Notes under the pieces: model-generated
The model's input: only the letters and a program-made list of their open reading frames with translations
What the model was told of the DNA's origin: nothing
Database searches by the model: none
Made by a program: the position numbers and the translations under genes
Assembly: GCA_000697055.1 (NCBI GenBank)
Contig: JNDT01002337.1
Location: 1 to 43,037 of the forward strand
Direction of reading: 5' to 3'
Length of the DNA: 43,037 bases
From: Saksenaea vasiformis B4078
Taxonomy: Eukaryota; Mucoromycota; Mucoromycetes; Mucorales; Saksenaeaceae
Shown here: in pieces, positions 1 through 10,329 of the stretch
Layout of the letters: every line of letters starts with the position of its first letter
Numbering within the stretch: position 1 is the first letter of the stretch

Positions 1-328
1 ACATCTGGCTCTCACCTTCCTATTCTCTCTATACGTCTGTTTCCGTCCCGGTCCGCCTATCCTGAAACTATCGAATACTAAAGTTAAACTTTGTACAGCT
101 GGTAGACATAACAAACGGGAAATCCTTGGAAGTATTCTTTGCACGGTTTCACCGAACGTGAGAAAGTGTTTGAGATTCTTTTTCACACAAGTAGATACGC
201 CATCCCGAGGTGATTGCTTTATCTTGTTTGCATTGTCTGTGTACAGCATTGCTTTACTATAAACAATTAATATTACGAATCCATATGCCACGGCACTCTG
301 TTCACAAGTACCGAAGTAGTCATCAGAT
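1..328. other. Upstream intergenic sequence
   Basis: I see no coding signal on either strand. The stretch probably carries the promoter of the small secreted-protein gene that starts at 440. Confidence 0.4.
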
Positions 329-360
329 GTGACTACGATTGACAGTCCTGTACTCCAGAA

Positions 361-368
361 ACTATATA
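361..368 (+). promoter_or_regulatory. TATA box of the 71-aa secreted-protein gene
   Basis: TATATAAA-like sequence about 75 nt upstream of the ATG at 440. The spacing would put the transcript start near 395. That makes the in-frame ATG at 329 untranscribed and favours 440 as the real start. Confidence 0.45.
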
Positions 369-439
369 AACAATTGACAATAGATGCCTTGACGACTGCA
401 TCTCCGGATACATTTCAAGAGAAACAAGTAAATTTCAAG

Positions 440-655
440 ATGGTCAAAGCTCTTTTCCTTGCTGTTATTGCTGCTGCCGCTTCCTTGTCCACAGCTGCTC
501 CAGTCCCAGTAGCAAGCATGACATGTGACGGAAATACCTACGATTGCACTGCTAAGCTCATCTTCGGCGACGGAAAATGGATCGCTAAATGGAAGGTCAA
601 CGTACTGCATTCAAACGGTCTTGAATCACCGGAATCGATGGAGTTATTTTATTGA
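440..655 (+). CDS. Small secreted cysteine-containing protein (71 aa)
   Basis: Single-exon ORF of 71 residues. An upstream in-frame ATG at 329 would add 37 residues, but the TATA box at 361-368 lies inside that extension. The ATG at 440 also opens a textbook signal peptide: MVKALFLAV, a hydrophobic alanine-rich core, and likely cleavage after STA or TAA near residue 20. The mature part is about 50 residues with only two cysteines, spaced C-x6-C (MTCDGNTYDC), and ends ...SMELFY. An AATAAA lies at 685-690. I do not recognise the family. It could be a small extracellular protein or effector-like protein, but nothing in the sequence gives a function. Confidence 0.6.
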   Translation: MVKALFLAVIAAAASLSTAAPVPVASMTCDGNTYDCTAKLIFGDGKWIAKWKVNVLHSNGLESPESMELFY

Positions 656-684
656 TGTGATTCTTTACTGTATTGATAACTATC

Positions 685-690
685 AATAAA
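685..690 (+). terminator. Polyadenylation signal AATAAA
   Basis: Canonical AATAAA 30 nt after the stop codon of the 71-aa secreted-protein gene. Confidence 0.5.
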
Positions 691-1084
691 TGTATCAACT
701 TGCGTTCAGCAACTGTATGTTAGATGTCGTTCATTTTACGTCATAGCTTTTGATGTGCTGTTCGACTGGACAGCTAACTAAGTCTTGATATGTCTTACTA
801 TATATATGCTATAAAAGAATAGCACGTTGCTTTGGAAGCTGTCAATTGCATGCATAACACTTTGTTCACTATCTTATTGCAAAGGATACCGGAACAATAG
901 CGTAGTCCTTTATGTGTCTCCAGTTAGCCAACATAAGGACTCGGGCCTGAGATAAGCTGCGGAGATACCGGTACGCAGGTATAGTAGCCATTATATACCT
1001 CCTCTTAGTTGGAAACCGATGCTGCTTGTCCTCTTAGTATCATTCTATTATTTTACTCGCAGCAGAATGACCCAATCCAACAGC
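691..1084. other. Intergenic, no gene seen
   Basis: AT-rich stretch between the secreted-protein gene and the first MITE. I see no open frame, repeat or RNA gene. Confidence 0.4.
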
Positions 1085-1087
1085 CTC

Positions 1088-1352
1088 GGAGGATGGTCGT
1101 GTCTCATCGGAACGTCCGAAAGTTTAGTAAATGCTGCATGTTCACACATCACACGTCATTTCTTTCAAACGACCCCTTCTAAATAAAACGAGTGCGTCCT
1201 CTTTAGAAGCGTTTATGCTATCGTACATCGGCGATCATTTCAATCAATCATATTTCTTAGAATATCGGCGGCCGCTCAAACGTTGCATATTTATTTGTCA
1301 TCTTTTGATTCGAAAAACTATCTCATAGCTACAAAACTTCTGGACATCCGCC
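1088..1352 (+). mobile_element. 265-bp MITE, copy 1
   Basis: This copy is nearly identical, by eye around 94-95%, to the reverse complement of 32783-33047, and both are exactly 265 bp. The ends are imperfect terminal inverted repeats: GGAGGATGG at the left and GGCGGATGT when the right end is read on the other strand. It is flanked by a 3-bp direct repeat CTC (1085-1087 and 1353-1355), a plausible target-site duplication. A 65-codon ORF runs through it in both copies, but this probably reflects recent common origin rather than a protein. The superfamily is uncertain: the short TIR and 3-bp TSD are compatible with several cut-and-paste classes. Confidence 0.75.
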
Positions 1353-1437
1353 CTCGCATTAATTCTTCAAATGTAGTACTGCTAAATGGTATGTCATCTC
1401 ATTGTGCTCTGTGCATTTTAAACGTTTCTGTAATATT

Positions 1438-2108
1438 GAAGGATGACCGAATTTCCCAGAACCGTACAAACGTTAAGCGAGTGGTGTGTTCGCGCGTCAC
1501 GCGTCATCTCTTTCGGGGGAGTTTTCTAAATAAGATGCTTGTTCTTCCTTTAGAAACATTAATCACTATGGGAAAAGAATTATGACGCTTGACGTAAATC
1601 TAACATGAATTTAATTTGTATAACGCAATATAACAGAATATAACACATTATAAACAGTGTAATATGTATGACACAAATCTAACGTAAATCTAACGTAAGC
1701 ATAATATACGTCTAATGATAAAGAAAGTGAAAGAAAACAAGTATGAATATGGTTTCAATAAACAGATAATGAATACAGTTGTAGAACACGTGTATGGACA
1801 AAGGGACCTGCCCTTTTCTTAAAATATAACAAAAATCTAGCAGAAATCTGAGATCAAAATATAACACAGATCTAACATCATCCGAAAATTGTTAGATTTG
1901 CGTTATATTCTGACTTTAGATTTCTGTTACATTTCTGTGAGATTCATGTTATGCTTTTTCCCATAGTGAATGCTATCCTATAGCAGTAATAATTTCAATC
2001 AACCGTATCTCTTAGAGCACTGGGAATTGCTAGGATAGTGCGTGTTCATTCGTCATCTTTCAAATCGTGAGACAGTTTTGTACGTTACGAAATTTCTGAA
2101 GAAAGGAA
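1438..2108 (+). mobile_element. 265-bp MITE, diverged copy 3, split by a CACTA element
   Basis: Older copy of the MITE at 1088-1352, in the same orientation and only about 85 bp downstream. The left half, 1438-1563, aligns with the first half of copy 1: GAAGGATG end, then TGTTCGCGCGTCAC against TGTTCACACATCAC, and TTCTAAATAA. The right half, 1969-2108, resumes exactly where the left half stops (ATGCTAT, then TTTCAATCAA, then TTCTGAA). Removing the insert and one 3-bp duplicate gives about 263 bp, the expected length. Many substitutions make it clearly older than copies 1 and 2. Confidence 0.65.
1564..1968. mobile_element. 405-bp non-autonomous CACTA-type (EnSpm/CMC) transposon
   Basis: Perfect terminal inverted repeats CACTATGGGAAAA at 1564-1576 and its complement ending in CCCATAGTG at 1968. 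They are flanked by the 3-bp direct repeat AAT (1561-1563 and 1969-1971). The 5'-CACTA...TAGTG-3' ends with a 3-bp duplication are the hallmark of the CACTA superfamily. The interior has no open frame. It carries many short subterminal motifs (AAATCTAAC, AATATAAC and their complements) in opposite orientation near the two ends, as expected of transposase-binding repeats. It must be mobilised in trans, if at all. Its insertion into the older MITE fixes its exact boundaries. Confidence 0.85.
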
Positions 2109-3701
2109 CAATAGCATCGTTTTCGAGATCATGAAGAAGAAGTAGCTTACTCTTATCAAAAACGATTATCATCATGGAAAGGATGTGCTGTTAAGCATCT
2201 ATCTGCATGAGTACCATAGACTGGTAGGTTGTTAGTCGACGGTGATATTAGGCTGTTCAAAGGAAACAAATTACAGCCAGAGCAACGCAATTATCAGCTT
2301 GTCACACTGAAAGATAAGTTGCCAAAAGTGTTTGACAGTACCCCGCTCTGTAACATCTGAAAGTTCGAAGAAAAGCACGGCAATATATAGACGTACACCA
2401 CCAAGGACATTATGGCCTTGACGCAGAACAAAAGGTTAAAAGGTGCAAGTCGCAATGTCATGTGCTCACCGGCAATTAAACTGTTCCATTCAAAAGGGTA
2501 CTTTGTGCGATTAAACCCTCTTTAGTTGGCAAACGCAACTACCTGACGTCAAGTTTCAGTGATTTGCACCATATTTGATCCCCTCCTTCATTGAAAATAG
2601 TTTAATTCGAGTAGTGTAAGATATCGATCAAACTTTTATTTAATTTTTGATAATGACTGTGAGCGCGTTGCTAACTAGCATGCCGACTCTGTCTCAGTCT
2701 GGAAGGACATGAATGGAAAAATTCACCCTGTAGCAAAGGGGAAAATAGTGAAGGCGGATGGTTTCATATCTATACGTGGAGGATAGGGAACAGGAGAAGA
2801 GAATGAAAAGCAAGGATAGAAGGATCTATTCGGGTTAGTGGCACGTAAGGAATAGTAGGGAGGGGAACGAAGTGGGAAGAAAAATAGAGTGAGTGGGATT
2901 AAGTGATAAATGGGGAAGAAAGGTAAGAGAGTAGAAGTAAGAGAGCGTAGGGGAGGCGCGAGTCATTAGGGCAAATCAGTGTTAGATGTAGGTAAACCGT
3001 GCTAATCCTGGCAGTGTCGTTACCTTGATTTGCGCGGTTGGCGGGCGAGGAGTTGATTGGCGGCAAACGATATCGGATCGAGGAAACGTAATATATCGCC
3101 CAATAAAGAGTGCACTACGACGATATTACACTGTCAGCATAACTTCATTCCTTCCCCAGCCTCTATCGCACTCTTCTCCTTAAATTCTTTGGCCTTCTCC
3201 TTTGCCAGGCATAATCGGATGACTACCTTTTGAGGGTGACATGTTAGCTACAAATCCCGAGATCACTGCGGCTAAAAATGACATGACCTTTTATGGATAT
3301 TGCGGTTTTCGGTAGTTACCACATTAGCTCTGTCTTATCACTTTGACAAGAAAATAACTCGGAGTACTTTCTTAATCACACAAGATATCTACTTTGTGAT
3401 GAGCTAGGTTTTGTCTCACGGAATCACTTTCTTCTTCCGTTGGCGTGAGGAGGGAAATGATTGATCGCTAATTGCATAGGAAAGGGCTCGCCTGCTTAAA
3501 TCGTTCATACAAAGTCTTAATGTCTATTATTGGAAAGAAATATTGGGATATCATATAATATGACCTTTTTATCCGCACGCAGCAACGATGCGTGAGTATG
3601 CATTTGGTCATTTACTCTGTTAATCCTTTTCGAAGAGCTGTTGATAATAGCAAAGCGATCAGCTGGAATAATATACTTTTATCTGATAATAGAGAGGTCT
3701 C
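2109..3701. other. Long intergenic stretch without a recognisable gene
   Basis: No convincing coding region. From about 2700 to 2960 the plus strand is strikingly purine-rich (G and A runs such as GGGAGGGGAACGAAG). The rest is unstructured AT-rich sequence. Confidence 0.4.
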
Positions 3702-3974
3702 TTACAGGCTTTCACGGATGGAGTTGACGTTTTCAGATTGCATCACGTCTGAATTTTGTGTAACGATGTCTCCTTGGTTGATGCCATCTGCGTACATTGA
3801 CTTGGACACATCTGTCAAGTACTTTTTTTTTTGGCCGTTTGCCTCATTAGTCAAACGGATCTATTTTACGGTACTACCCATAGCTTCTCTGATATCATTT
3901 CATTAATCTAAATGACCATAATGGAATTACACCATTTTCGCGCATACATTCCTCCGCAGCAGCTCAATTGACAT
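3702..3974 (-). CDS. Speculative two-exon small protein (61 aa)
   Basis: On the minus strand a 52-codon open stretch (3860 down to the stop at 3702-3704) reads like real protein: DVSKSMYADGINQGDIVTQ, ending NSIRESL. It follows a TAG acceptor at 3861-3863. A short first exon, 3974-3948 (MSIELLRRN), with a GTATGC donor would join it in frame across an 87-nt intron. There is no clear TATA box and no family I recognise. The opposite strand also has a 104-codon ORF here, so the direction is inferred from protein-like composition and splice sites only. A relic is an equally good explanation. Confidence 0.22.
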
Positions 3975-4329
3975 CACTGAACTAGATTATTCACGGCATG
4001 TAGCACGAATTACCAATCCAACAGACAAAAACCAGATGTACGAAAGGTAGATCTTAAAAAACTTAATCCTTTAATAAGATTATCATATAAGAAGAAATAA
4101 TGAGACGAAAAACAGCGCATTTGATATAAACTTATAAACTAGTTATCTTGTGAGGAAAAGAAATGGGAGGAGAAGGGCCACAATGAAATATAGAAAAAGA
4201 ATGGAAGGGAAAATGATATATTCGAATGATTTGGGATGACATGAATGAGAAAGAGATAACAATGTACACTATAATACAAAAACCGATAATACAAATTATA
4301 CAAAAAAAATGGAGGATCTTGTTCGTTCT

Positions 4330-4749
4330 TCAAATCATGTTTCCATCGACTTCGTAGGTTGCGATAATCTTGCGATCGGCAGTTCGTACGCGCATAAGCC
4401 ATTTTCCGTTCGGCAGCTGCAGATAGTAGATGGAGTATCCGTTGGCTGAGTAAGGGATTTTCATTGTTTCATCCTGCTCGCTGTCGTTATCATCGTCAGC
4501 CATCGTCTTCGCATCCAGCTTTGGACTATGTGGTGGGGTTTTGATTGTGCTATCGGTATTGATAGTCGTCGTAGAGTCTGATCTGTCTAGACTCGGCATT
4601 CGTGTCTTTTTTCTGCGTGATAAGAAGGTCTTGCAGCGCATTATACTGGGCGACTTGCGCAGCAACGTGTCGAGTCGTGAAAGTGGCGATTCAAACATTT
4701 TCTGTTGCGCAGCAACATTGGGTGTTGTATATGTCAAATAGTCATTCAT
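4330..4749 (-). CDS. Unrecognised 139-aa protein
   Basis: Single-exon ORF of 139 residues. A TATAAAAAG box lies on the minus strand about 45 nt upstream of the ATG (plus coordinates about 4790-4797). The N-terminal half is basic and Ser/Thr-rich (RRKKTR, SLDRSDSTTT, TPPHSPK) and looks disordered, with proline-directed phospho-type sites. An acidic stretch (ADDDNDSEQDE) follows near residues 84-94. The C-terminal 40 residues look folded: ANGYSIYYLQLPNGKWLMRV, then ATYEVDGNMI, a beta-rich pattern. I do not recognise the family and give no function. Confidence 0.6.
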   Translation of the reverse strand: MNDYLTYTTPNVAAQQKMFESPLSRLDTLLRKSPSIMRCKTFLSRRKKTRMPSLDRSDSTTTINTDSTIKTPPHSPKLDAKTMADDDNDSEQDETMKIPYSANGYSIYYLQLPNGKWLMRVRTADRKIIATYEVDGNMI

Positions 4750-4799
4750 AATGCAGAGGATGTTGTGGGGAAAATAACGAATATGCTGGCTTTTTATAC

Positions 4800-5279
4800 A
4801 AAAGCTGTTTTTTGGTGCGCAGCAAAGCCAAGGAGTTGAAACATCATAGCGTGCTGCGGAAAAACTTGGATCTTCCCCGAATAGGATAATCGTATTACCT
4901 TAGCCGCTGCGTGCGGGCGGAGCTGTCGCCGGGCAACACTTTAGATCGTCGGTCCATTTTTACCAAAAACTTTATTTGGAAGATTTTGCGGAAGTTTCGA
5001 ACGTCCGGCTGTTTTCGTCTACCCCAAGCAACAGTGCCACATGTGGCAAAGTGATTGCTCTTTTCAGCCGTATTCGGTCCGAATCACCCGAATAAGTCTC
5101 CACCATGAGTCAAAAGCATTTTCGCAGCATTACATTCTTTTCATCCGATCATATTCCTGCCCCCTCATAGAAACCGCAAATCCCTTCCGCAAACAGATCT
5201 GTGCTTCGCCCAGCCTTTTGTGGAACCTCAGGTTTTTGATCCACGCATTTCAACACGTGTTCAGTCGTCATGGCATTGG
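4800..5279. other. Intergenic region between mkt1 and the 139-aa gene
   Basis: It contains the promoter of the minus-strand 139-aa gene and the mkt1 3' flank. A 145-codon ORF on the plus strand at 5041-5478 is mostly antisense to the last mkt1 exon and is not counted as a gene. Confidence 0.4.
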
Positions 5280-5285
5280 TTTATT
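5280..5285 (-). terminator. mkt1 polyadenylation signal overlapping the stop codon region
   Basis: Read on the minus strand the gene ends CAA TAA TAA ACC, so an AATAAA overlaps the TAA stop at 5284-5286. Confidence 0.4.
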
Positions 5286-8060
5286 ATTGCAAAAGTACCC
5301 GTTTGCTTTTCAGCCAATCGTTTGCTTCAGAAAACATCATATAGGTCGCATCCGAAATGTTTCCAGCCTCCTTCAAAACCTTCACACCTTTAAACAAACC
5401 ATCCCAGAATTGGAAACCTTTTCCCAAGTCATCTTTCAAGGAAGCACATGCAGGGAACGCCTGTTCAGTTGCCGCTAACGCGTTCTGGGTTTGCGTCAAA
5501 CAATGCTTCGCAACTAGTCCCAGAGCAACGTTGGTGTCCGACACGTAAGGAAGACTGCAAGATCTAGGGTCAGAATGTTGCGCGTTTGTTTATATTTACT
5601 CACCTGTCTGCGATATCAAAGTAATCGTCTCTTGTTTTCTTGACTAGGTTGTTAAGGAACAACGACAAGGTCAACATTTCGCAAAGATTACGATAGCTAC
5701 GGTTCAATGCCTTGACAAAGCTGTTGAACACAAGCAGGTCACGGTCCAAGGGGCCTGTCCATGGCACACCCTGAAATGCAATTGGTTACTTGCATATCCC
5801 TAGGTCTGTGTTTTACCTTATGCTCCACTGGCAGTAAAGACAGCGCGCGGGAGAGCAATCTTACGTGTTTTTGTTGTTTTTCTATAGATAGGTTCGATAG
5901 GTTAGTATACGTTTACGAACGCCTAAATGCATCAACCATTGCCCGCAATGCTCGAATAAGTTTTACTGTACGCCTTATCCGTCAGCACTTCAAAACGGAT
6001 TAGTTCAAATGCAGTCAACATAGCTTCTTGGATATCGAGACTTGGCTTCTTCATGGCACTCAAAGCTACAGCCAATGCACGGCCCCAAGGTGTGTATATA
6101 TGTCTTGAGGAGGTTAAGAAACTACACTATATTAGCGTGGTGTGATCAGCACTCGCTCGACCTACTCTCGAATCTCCAGTGTCTTCCATAGCACATTTGC
6201 TACAATTTCATCTCTTTCTTCCAGCACCTGCTACACGCGCGTCATGTGTCCATGTTCTCGACCATTCTCAAACACGTACCTTCCCTGGGGTCGAGATCGT
6301 TTGTTCAGCCTTCGCAGGGGACTCAACGGCTTTCATACAAAATAAAGTATCAACGGTCGATGCCTACAGTCGTTTAGAGCCCTTCCTCTTTCTGGTTTCT
6401 TTCATACATTTTGTGTCGTTTTCTCAGCATCAATAAAAGTGCGTGTGACGTTCCAAGAGCTGGTCTTCTCATAGATAGTGTTTAGCAGACTTGCATTGCA
6501 ATTGGCGCTAGAAGGTCCGTTATTGGAGGCATGGTTGTAATTAGGATGGTGGTGCATAACGTGTTCCACCTGTGGCTCAAACCAAAAGTAGCTCACAACT
6601 TTTCGTGCCTGATAAAACTGATGCAGCGGTTGTGTCAATAAGCTCAAGGTCTGGGTACGGATACTAAGTAGCTGGAATAGGAAGTTGCGATACTCGGACG
6701 TTTCACCATTGTCTAATGGTGCGTTTTCAATAAGAACACCTGAAACAAGCGTGTTGACCGACTATGTCATGGATCAGAAAATGCTTATAAAAAGCTCTTG
6801 TAGCTGTTTACCTGAGGTCCAATCAATCCACGCATCAAGTAGTAGTACAATTCATCTGGCAATCTGTAACCAATGAATTCATGAATATCGTTTGGTGCAT
6901 TGTCGCTGTTTAATGGTTTCACTTCACCGTCCTCTGTCAGGACAAGATGATATTTGATTGCACAGCGAGTGCGGCAAAATGTATCGACATAATTGCTTTT
7001 GGAAACGCTTGGATCATCAGAATATGACTGAACTGCATTTAATCCTGTTTTGTGCTGTTTGATTAGATCATGTACACCTAACACATCTTTAGCCTCGTAA
7101 AGTCGTCATTCTTTTAGTACCCTTGAAGGTGAAGCTTATAACGTTCGTGTTAAGTGGTGGAAAGCTCGGGCAGTATTCAAATCCTGCCAGGATACAAATA
7201 TCCAAGAACTGTTCATCAGACACATGCAAGTCTTGCAGCACGGTCTTTTTCCCGATCCAATGATAGTTCCCTTTCTACAATGGTTTAATCCACAAATCAT
7301 TCACTAGTAGTCATTCGTCACAAACCTCAAAGTCGATCACTGTCACGACTCTGTCTATGTTAAACATTAACAATTCCGAACCACCATAGACGTTCGTAAC
7401 AATTTGTTTAGGATGATTGTGCATATAAGCCAACTAGAACCAACGTCAGTATAAGGAAGTTTGGACCATCAGCCATTTACCTGTGCCCATGCTGAATAAG
7501 GTGCACGAATAAATTCTACCTTGTTCTCGTGGAGAATGTGAAAAACTTGATTTAGTAGATCGGCAGGATGAACACCTCCACTGTTACTCCAGCTGCCCAT
7601 GGCTAATTCCACTTTGCCTTTCTCATACAAATCCCATCCAGTTGCACGATGAGATGGACGACTGTCTTCTGATGAGAAAGGCTTATCTTTGCGAATAATA
7701 GATAAGCCGGGGAAAACGAAGATGGGTTGAATGTGATTCGCCCTATCGCAGTTCGTTCAAGTCGTGTCAAATCCCTTGAACACACAGCTGGTAGGATAAT
7801 CTTACTTGAACGCCGCGATCTCTCTTTCTATGGATTGTCGAAGATTCAATGGTGTTCCTCCCATAGCGACTACAAGAGGTTCCTTGGCCAGGACCTTTCG
7901 AAGCCAGTAGTTGCCTTCGATGCCCAATCTAGCTTCCTTCAGTTGCGAGACAGCCGAAGTCTGTATCAGGCGTCGTTCTGCTGTAAATACTAGAACGTAG
8001 ACGATGTTACTAATAGCTGTGGTTCTACTGAGACATACTGTCGAAATGGCGAATCGGCAT
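5284..8060 (-). CDS. mkt1: Mkt1-like post-transcriptional regulator (XPG-like), 13 exons, 718 aa
   Basis: Exons on the minus strand: 8060-8039, 7980-7806, 7742-7481, 7433-7326, 7274-7121, 7086-6812, 6761-6408, 6363-6280, 6230-6166, 6121-5967, 5881-5817, 5770-5604 and 5554-5284. They sum to 2157 nt, exactly 719 codons. The start MPIRHFD fits Mkt1 proteins and is split by a 58-nt intron. The XPG N-like region includes LKEARLGIEGNYWL and IQPIFVFPGLSII. The XPG I-like region includes VYGGSELLMFNIDR and ILAGFEYCPSFPPL. The MKT1-specific C-terminal domain includes YTPWGRALAVAL and VPWTGPLDRDLLVFNSF. In yeast Mkt1 binds Pbp1 and acts on mRNA fate rather than as a nuclease. Here residue 29 is Glu where XPG enzymes have a metal-binding Asp. 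Intron 5 (7087-7120) is only 34 nt. Confidence 0.93.
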
Positions 8061-8985
8061 AGTGGTGAAGGCTCAACCTTTGGCTTTAAGCCAGTGTTTT
8101 CCACATGTATCTGCGCTGTTTGAATTTGACTCTGTCATTCCTTCAACAGGGCACTTCGCGCCAGCATTGAGTCACCGTGATTGTCCACTGAGGTCGTTAT
8201 AACTGTTTTGAGTCTTGCAGTTGGGTTCCACTATATGCAGCCCGCCTAAATACACAAAACAAAGTATCGATAATACTTCCTTCACGCTACTGGCTGACAC
8301 GCTGTCCGCGTACGACGACCCCGTTCTTGCCAGTTCTCTGACCTATATGTTTGCTGTAATCAGCGAATGCCGTTTCCCACTTCCCTACTATTCTAACTCA
8401 ATTTTTCATTAGTGATACTAGAAAATAGAAAATTTATGGAAGGCGTATCAAGAGCGAACAAACTACCTTGCTAAATTTCCCGTTTCGTATGTTCCCAAGA
8501 AGGCTTGAAATGTTCTCCTAGTTATACTGTTTTTCCATTGCATGTTCTCTAAAGTAAGTCCCATATGTAAGTTAACATTCAGCTAACGCATTAAGTTATT
8601 TATAAAATTGTGGGGTGCTTCCGATAACGCTATTTAACTTGCAGGTCGGCTGCAATAGGCGCATTGAATAAGCACCGTACGGAAATTTACTGGATTCTGA
8701 CCGAGCATATGCGTTAAATAAATATCACATTACGTTCAAGTTGAATAAATCTTGTGCAGGAAGGTGATACGTCCTTGCGTTAATCCAAGCAATAGTTCGC
8801 GCCTGGATAACCAGAATCTTGCATTGTGGGTACTCCAGTGATGAATTCCCAGGATCCCATCGGAAGCAGTAGAAATGTCTCACGACAAGGACAGGTTCCA
8901 CCCAAAATGTTCCGTATTTAAAGGCACGCATGAATCCTTTTTTTTTTCTTTGGCTCTGTCTTTTCCAAAAGTATCCCGGTAAGGA
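8061..8985. other. mkt1 5' flank and unannotated sequence
   Basis: It holds the mkt1 promoter. From about 8725 to 8990 the minus strand has an 88-codon ORF without recognisable similarity. That segment follows R copy 1 and shares a GGATTC(A/G)TGCGT(G/T)C stretch with the sequence after R copy 2, so it may be part of the same relic. Confidence 0.35.
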
Positions 8986-8989
8986 TGTC

Positions 8990-9490
8990 AATTCTTCAAA
9001 ATGTATGCAGGATCATTCATTCTCCATGTTTATCTTTTAGCCTACAGGATCTCTGTTCTGAACCACCTTGGCTGAGTGAGCTCCCTCTTGTCGCATTCGG
9101 TGAGTGAAATGACATACATTTGTATGCACAGTTTCACTCATTATTACATCTTTCATGTCCTCGCCAGGTGCTGCATTGTACAAGTACTCTGTAGTGCTAT
9201 CAAACTCGGCCGCATGGCCATTAGCTCTTTCCACCGGGCCCACCGGTCCAAGGTGTGGCGCCGGTCCCCATCATCAGATGGAAATACCCTTCGGAGGTAA
9301 GTAAATTGGCACCAAAGTATCTTCCATGTACTAACGGTGAATGAATTTTATGCTGCTCGAATAAATTTTGCGTCCATCTGGGACCAAGTTGATGTAAGTA
9401 GAGTATTATTTTATTGCCAATTTATATACTGACAACAGCATACTTCATTCCTTCTTAGCACAAACCTGGCTCTTGATAGACGCAGAGTTC
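8990..9490 (-). repeat. Dispersed relic family R, copy 1
   Basis: Minus-strand copy of a diverged sequence family present four times in the window. Landmarks shared with copy 3 (16440-17060) are CTACTTACATCAACTTGG near 9390, and the downstream block that translates in the ancestral frame as a PRWFRTEIL.AKR-like motif near 9030-9070 with an in-frame stop. No intact frame remains. It looks like a decayed gene or element rather than a functional unit. Confidence 0.55.
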
Positions 9491-9549
9491 ACATAGAGTA
9501 CCATAAAAATTCATTCAATAAACAGTATGTAGTAAGGATTGACAATTCT

Positions 9550-9690
9550 CACTATGGAAAATGGGTTCCTGATTGACTACTTTTCCTTAAGAGAAAAATA
9601 GCCCATCAGGGTCCCGTACTACCTCAGTTCTCGATAGACTATTTCTTTGTTAAGGAAAAATAGTCAAGCAGGAACCCATTTTCCATAGTG
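9550..9690. mobile_element. 141-bp CACTA-like hairpin MITE
   Basis: The element begins CACTATGGAAAATGGGTTCC and ends with the complement of the same sequence, finishing CCATAGTG. The inverted repeats extend imperfectly for about 50 bp per arm, so most of the element can fold into one hairpin. It is flanked by the 3-bp direct repeat TCT (9547-9549 and 9691-9693). CACTA ends plus a 3-bp duplication place it in the same superfamily as the 405-bp element at 1564-1968. The two share only the terminal CACTATGG, so they belong to different families. It has no coding capacity. Confidence 0.85.
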
Positions 9691-10329
9691 TCTACAGAGC
9701 AGACAGAAGCTACAGCCTGTGAACCAGTCTTTATTAGAGACTAGAAGGCCTCGAATTTCAGTAGTTTACCTTTTGTCGAGGGTTCGGGTCAGCAAAGGCA
9801 GAACAGATTAATGGCAAGTAACTTCCTTGCAAATTGAACACTAATCCAAGGACAAAGCGACAGGAACAGAATTTAGGGTTAGCGTCAACACGTTTATCTT
9901 TATGCTGTTTGCCGTCTGGGTTTTATTCTTACGATAACTTGCGTGGCTATTCCGAGACTCTTATTCTTAGCAAGCAAGATAAAGTTTTACAGGTACAGTG
10001 TTAGCTTAGACATCATCTGCATCTTTTGACCATAATCTCAAGTAGAAATTTGATACAATTTGTTAGACCTGCTTAAACGTTGAATTTGTACCCACGAGTG
10101 CGATTTATAGCACGTACCCTGTAGCATGACTATGATTCGTCTGCTACGCATAGAGGCGATGCATGAAGATAATCCAAAGTAAACAGACTAGACCTATTTG
10201 AATATTCGTGGTTGATAAACATTGACATGCGCTTATTTTACTTTCCGGGTATGTCTGAATCATCCAAGACGAAGTAACCGCAGTTCCTGGTTCAAGGATA
10301 GAATTGACGATTTTCTGTTGCTTAAACGC
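9691..10329. other. Intergenic, no gene seen
   Basis: AT-rich sequence with no coding signal, between the hairpin MITE and R copy 2. Confidence 0.4.

Noticed and set aside
1131..1328. 65-aa ORF shared with the minus-strand ORF at 32792-33004
   Set aside because: The similarity is due to the repeated 265-bp MITE. The third, older copy does not keep the frame, so it is not a gene.
4640..4825. Repeated GCGCAGCAA words near the 139-aa gene
   Set aside because: Three occurrences in different contexts (two inside the coding region), with no regular spacing. They are not convincing as a regulatory array.
5041..5478. 145-codon plus-strand ORF
   Set aside because: Largely antisense to the last mkt1 exon, with no domain. 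It is a shadow frame.
7170..7195. Possible T-arm (GGCAG...TTCAAATC...CTGCC) on the plus strand
   Set aside because: It lies inside an mkt1 exon on the opposite strand, and the rest of a tRNA is missing.
8039..8104. Continuous mkt1 N-terminus reading MENTGLKP... upstream of exon 2
   Set aside because: The unspliced frame is open but unlike Mkt1. The short exon MPIRHFD with a GTATGT donor and a 58-nt intron fits the family and the splice consensus.
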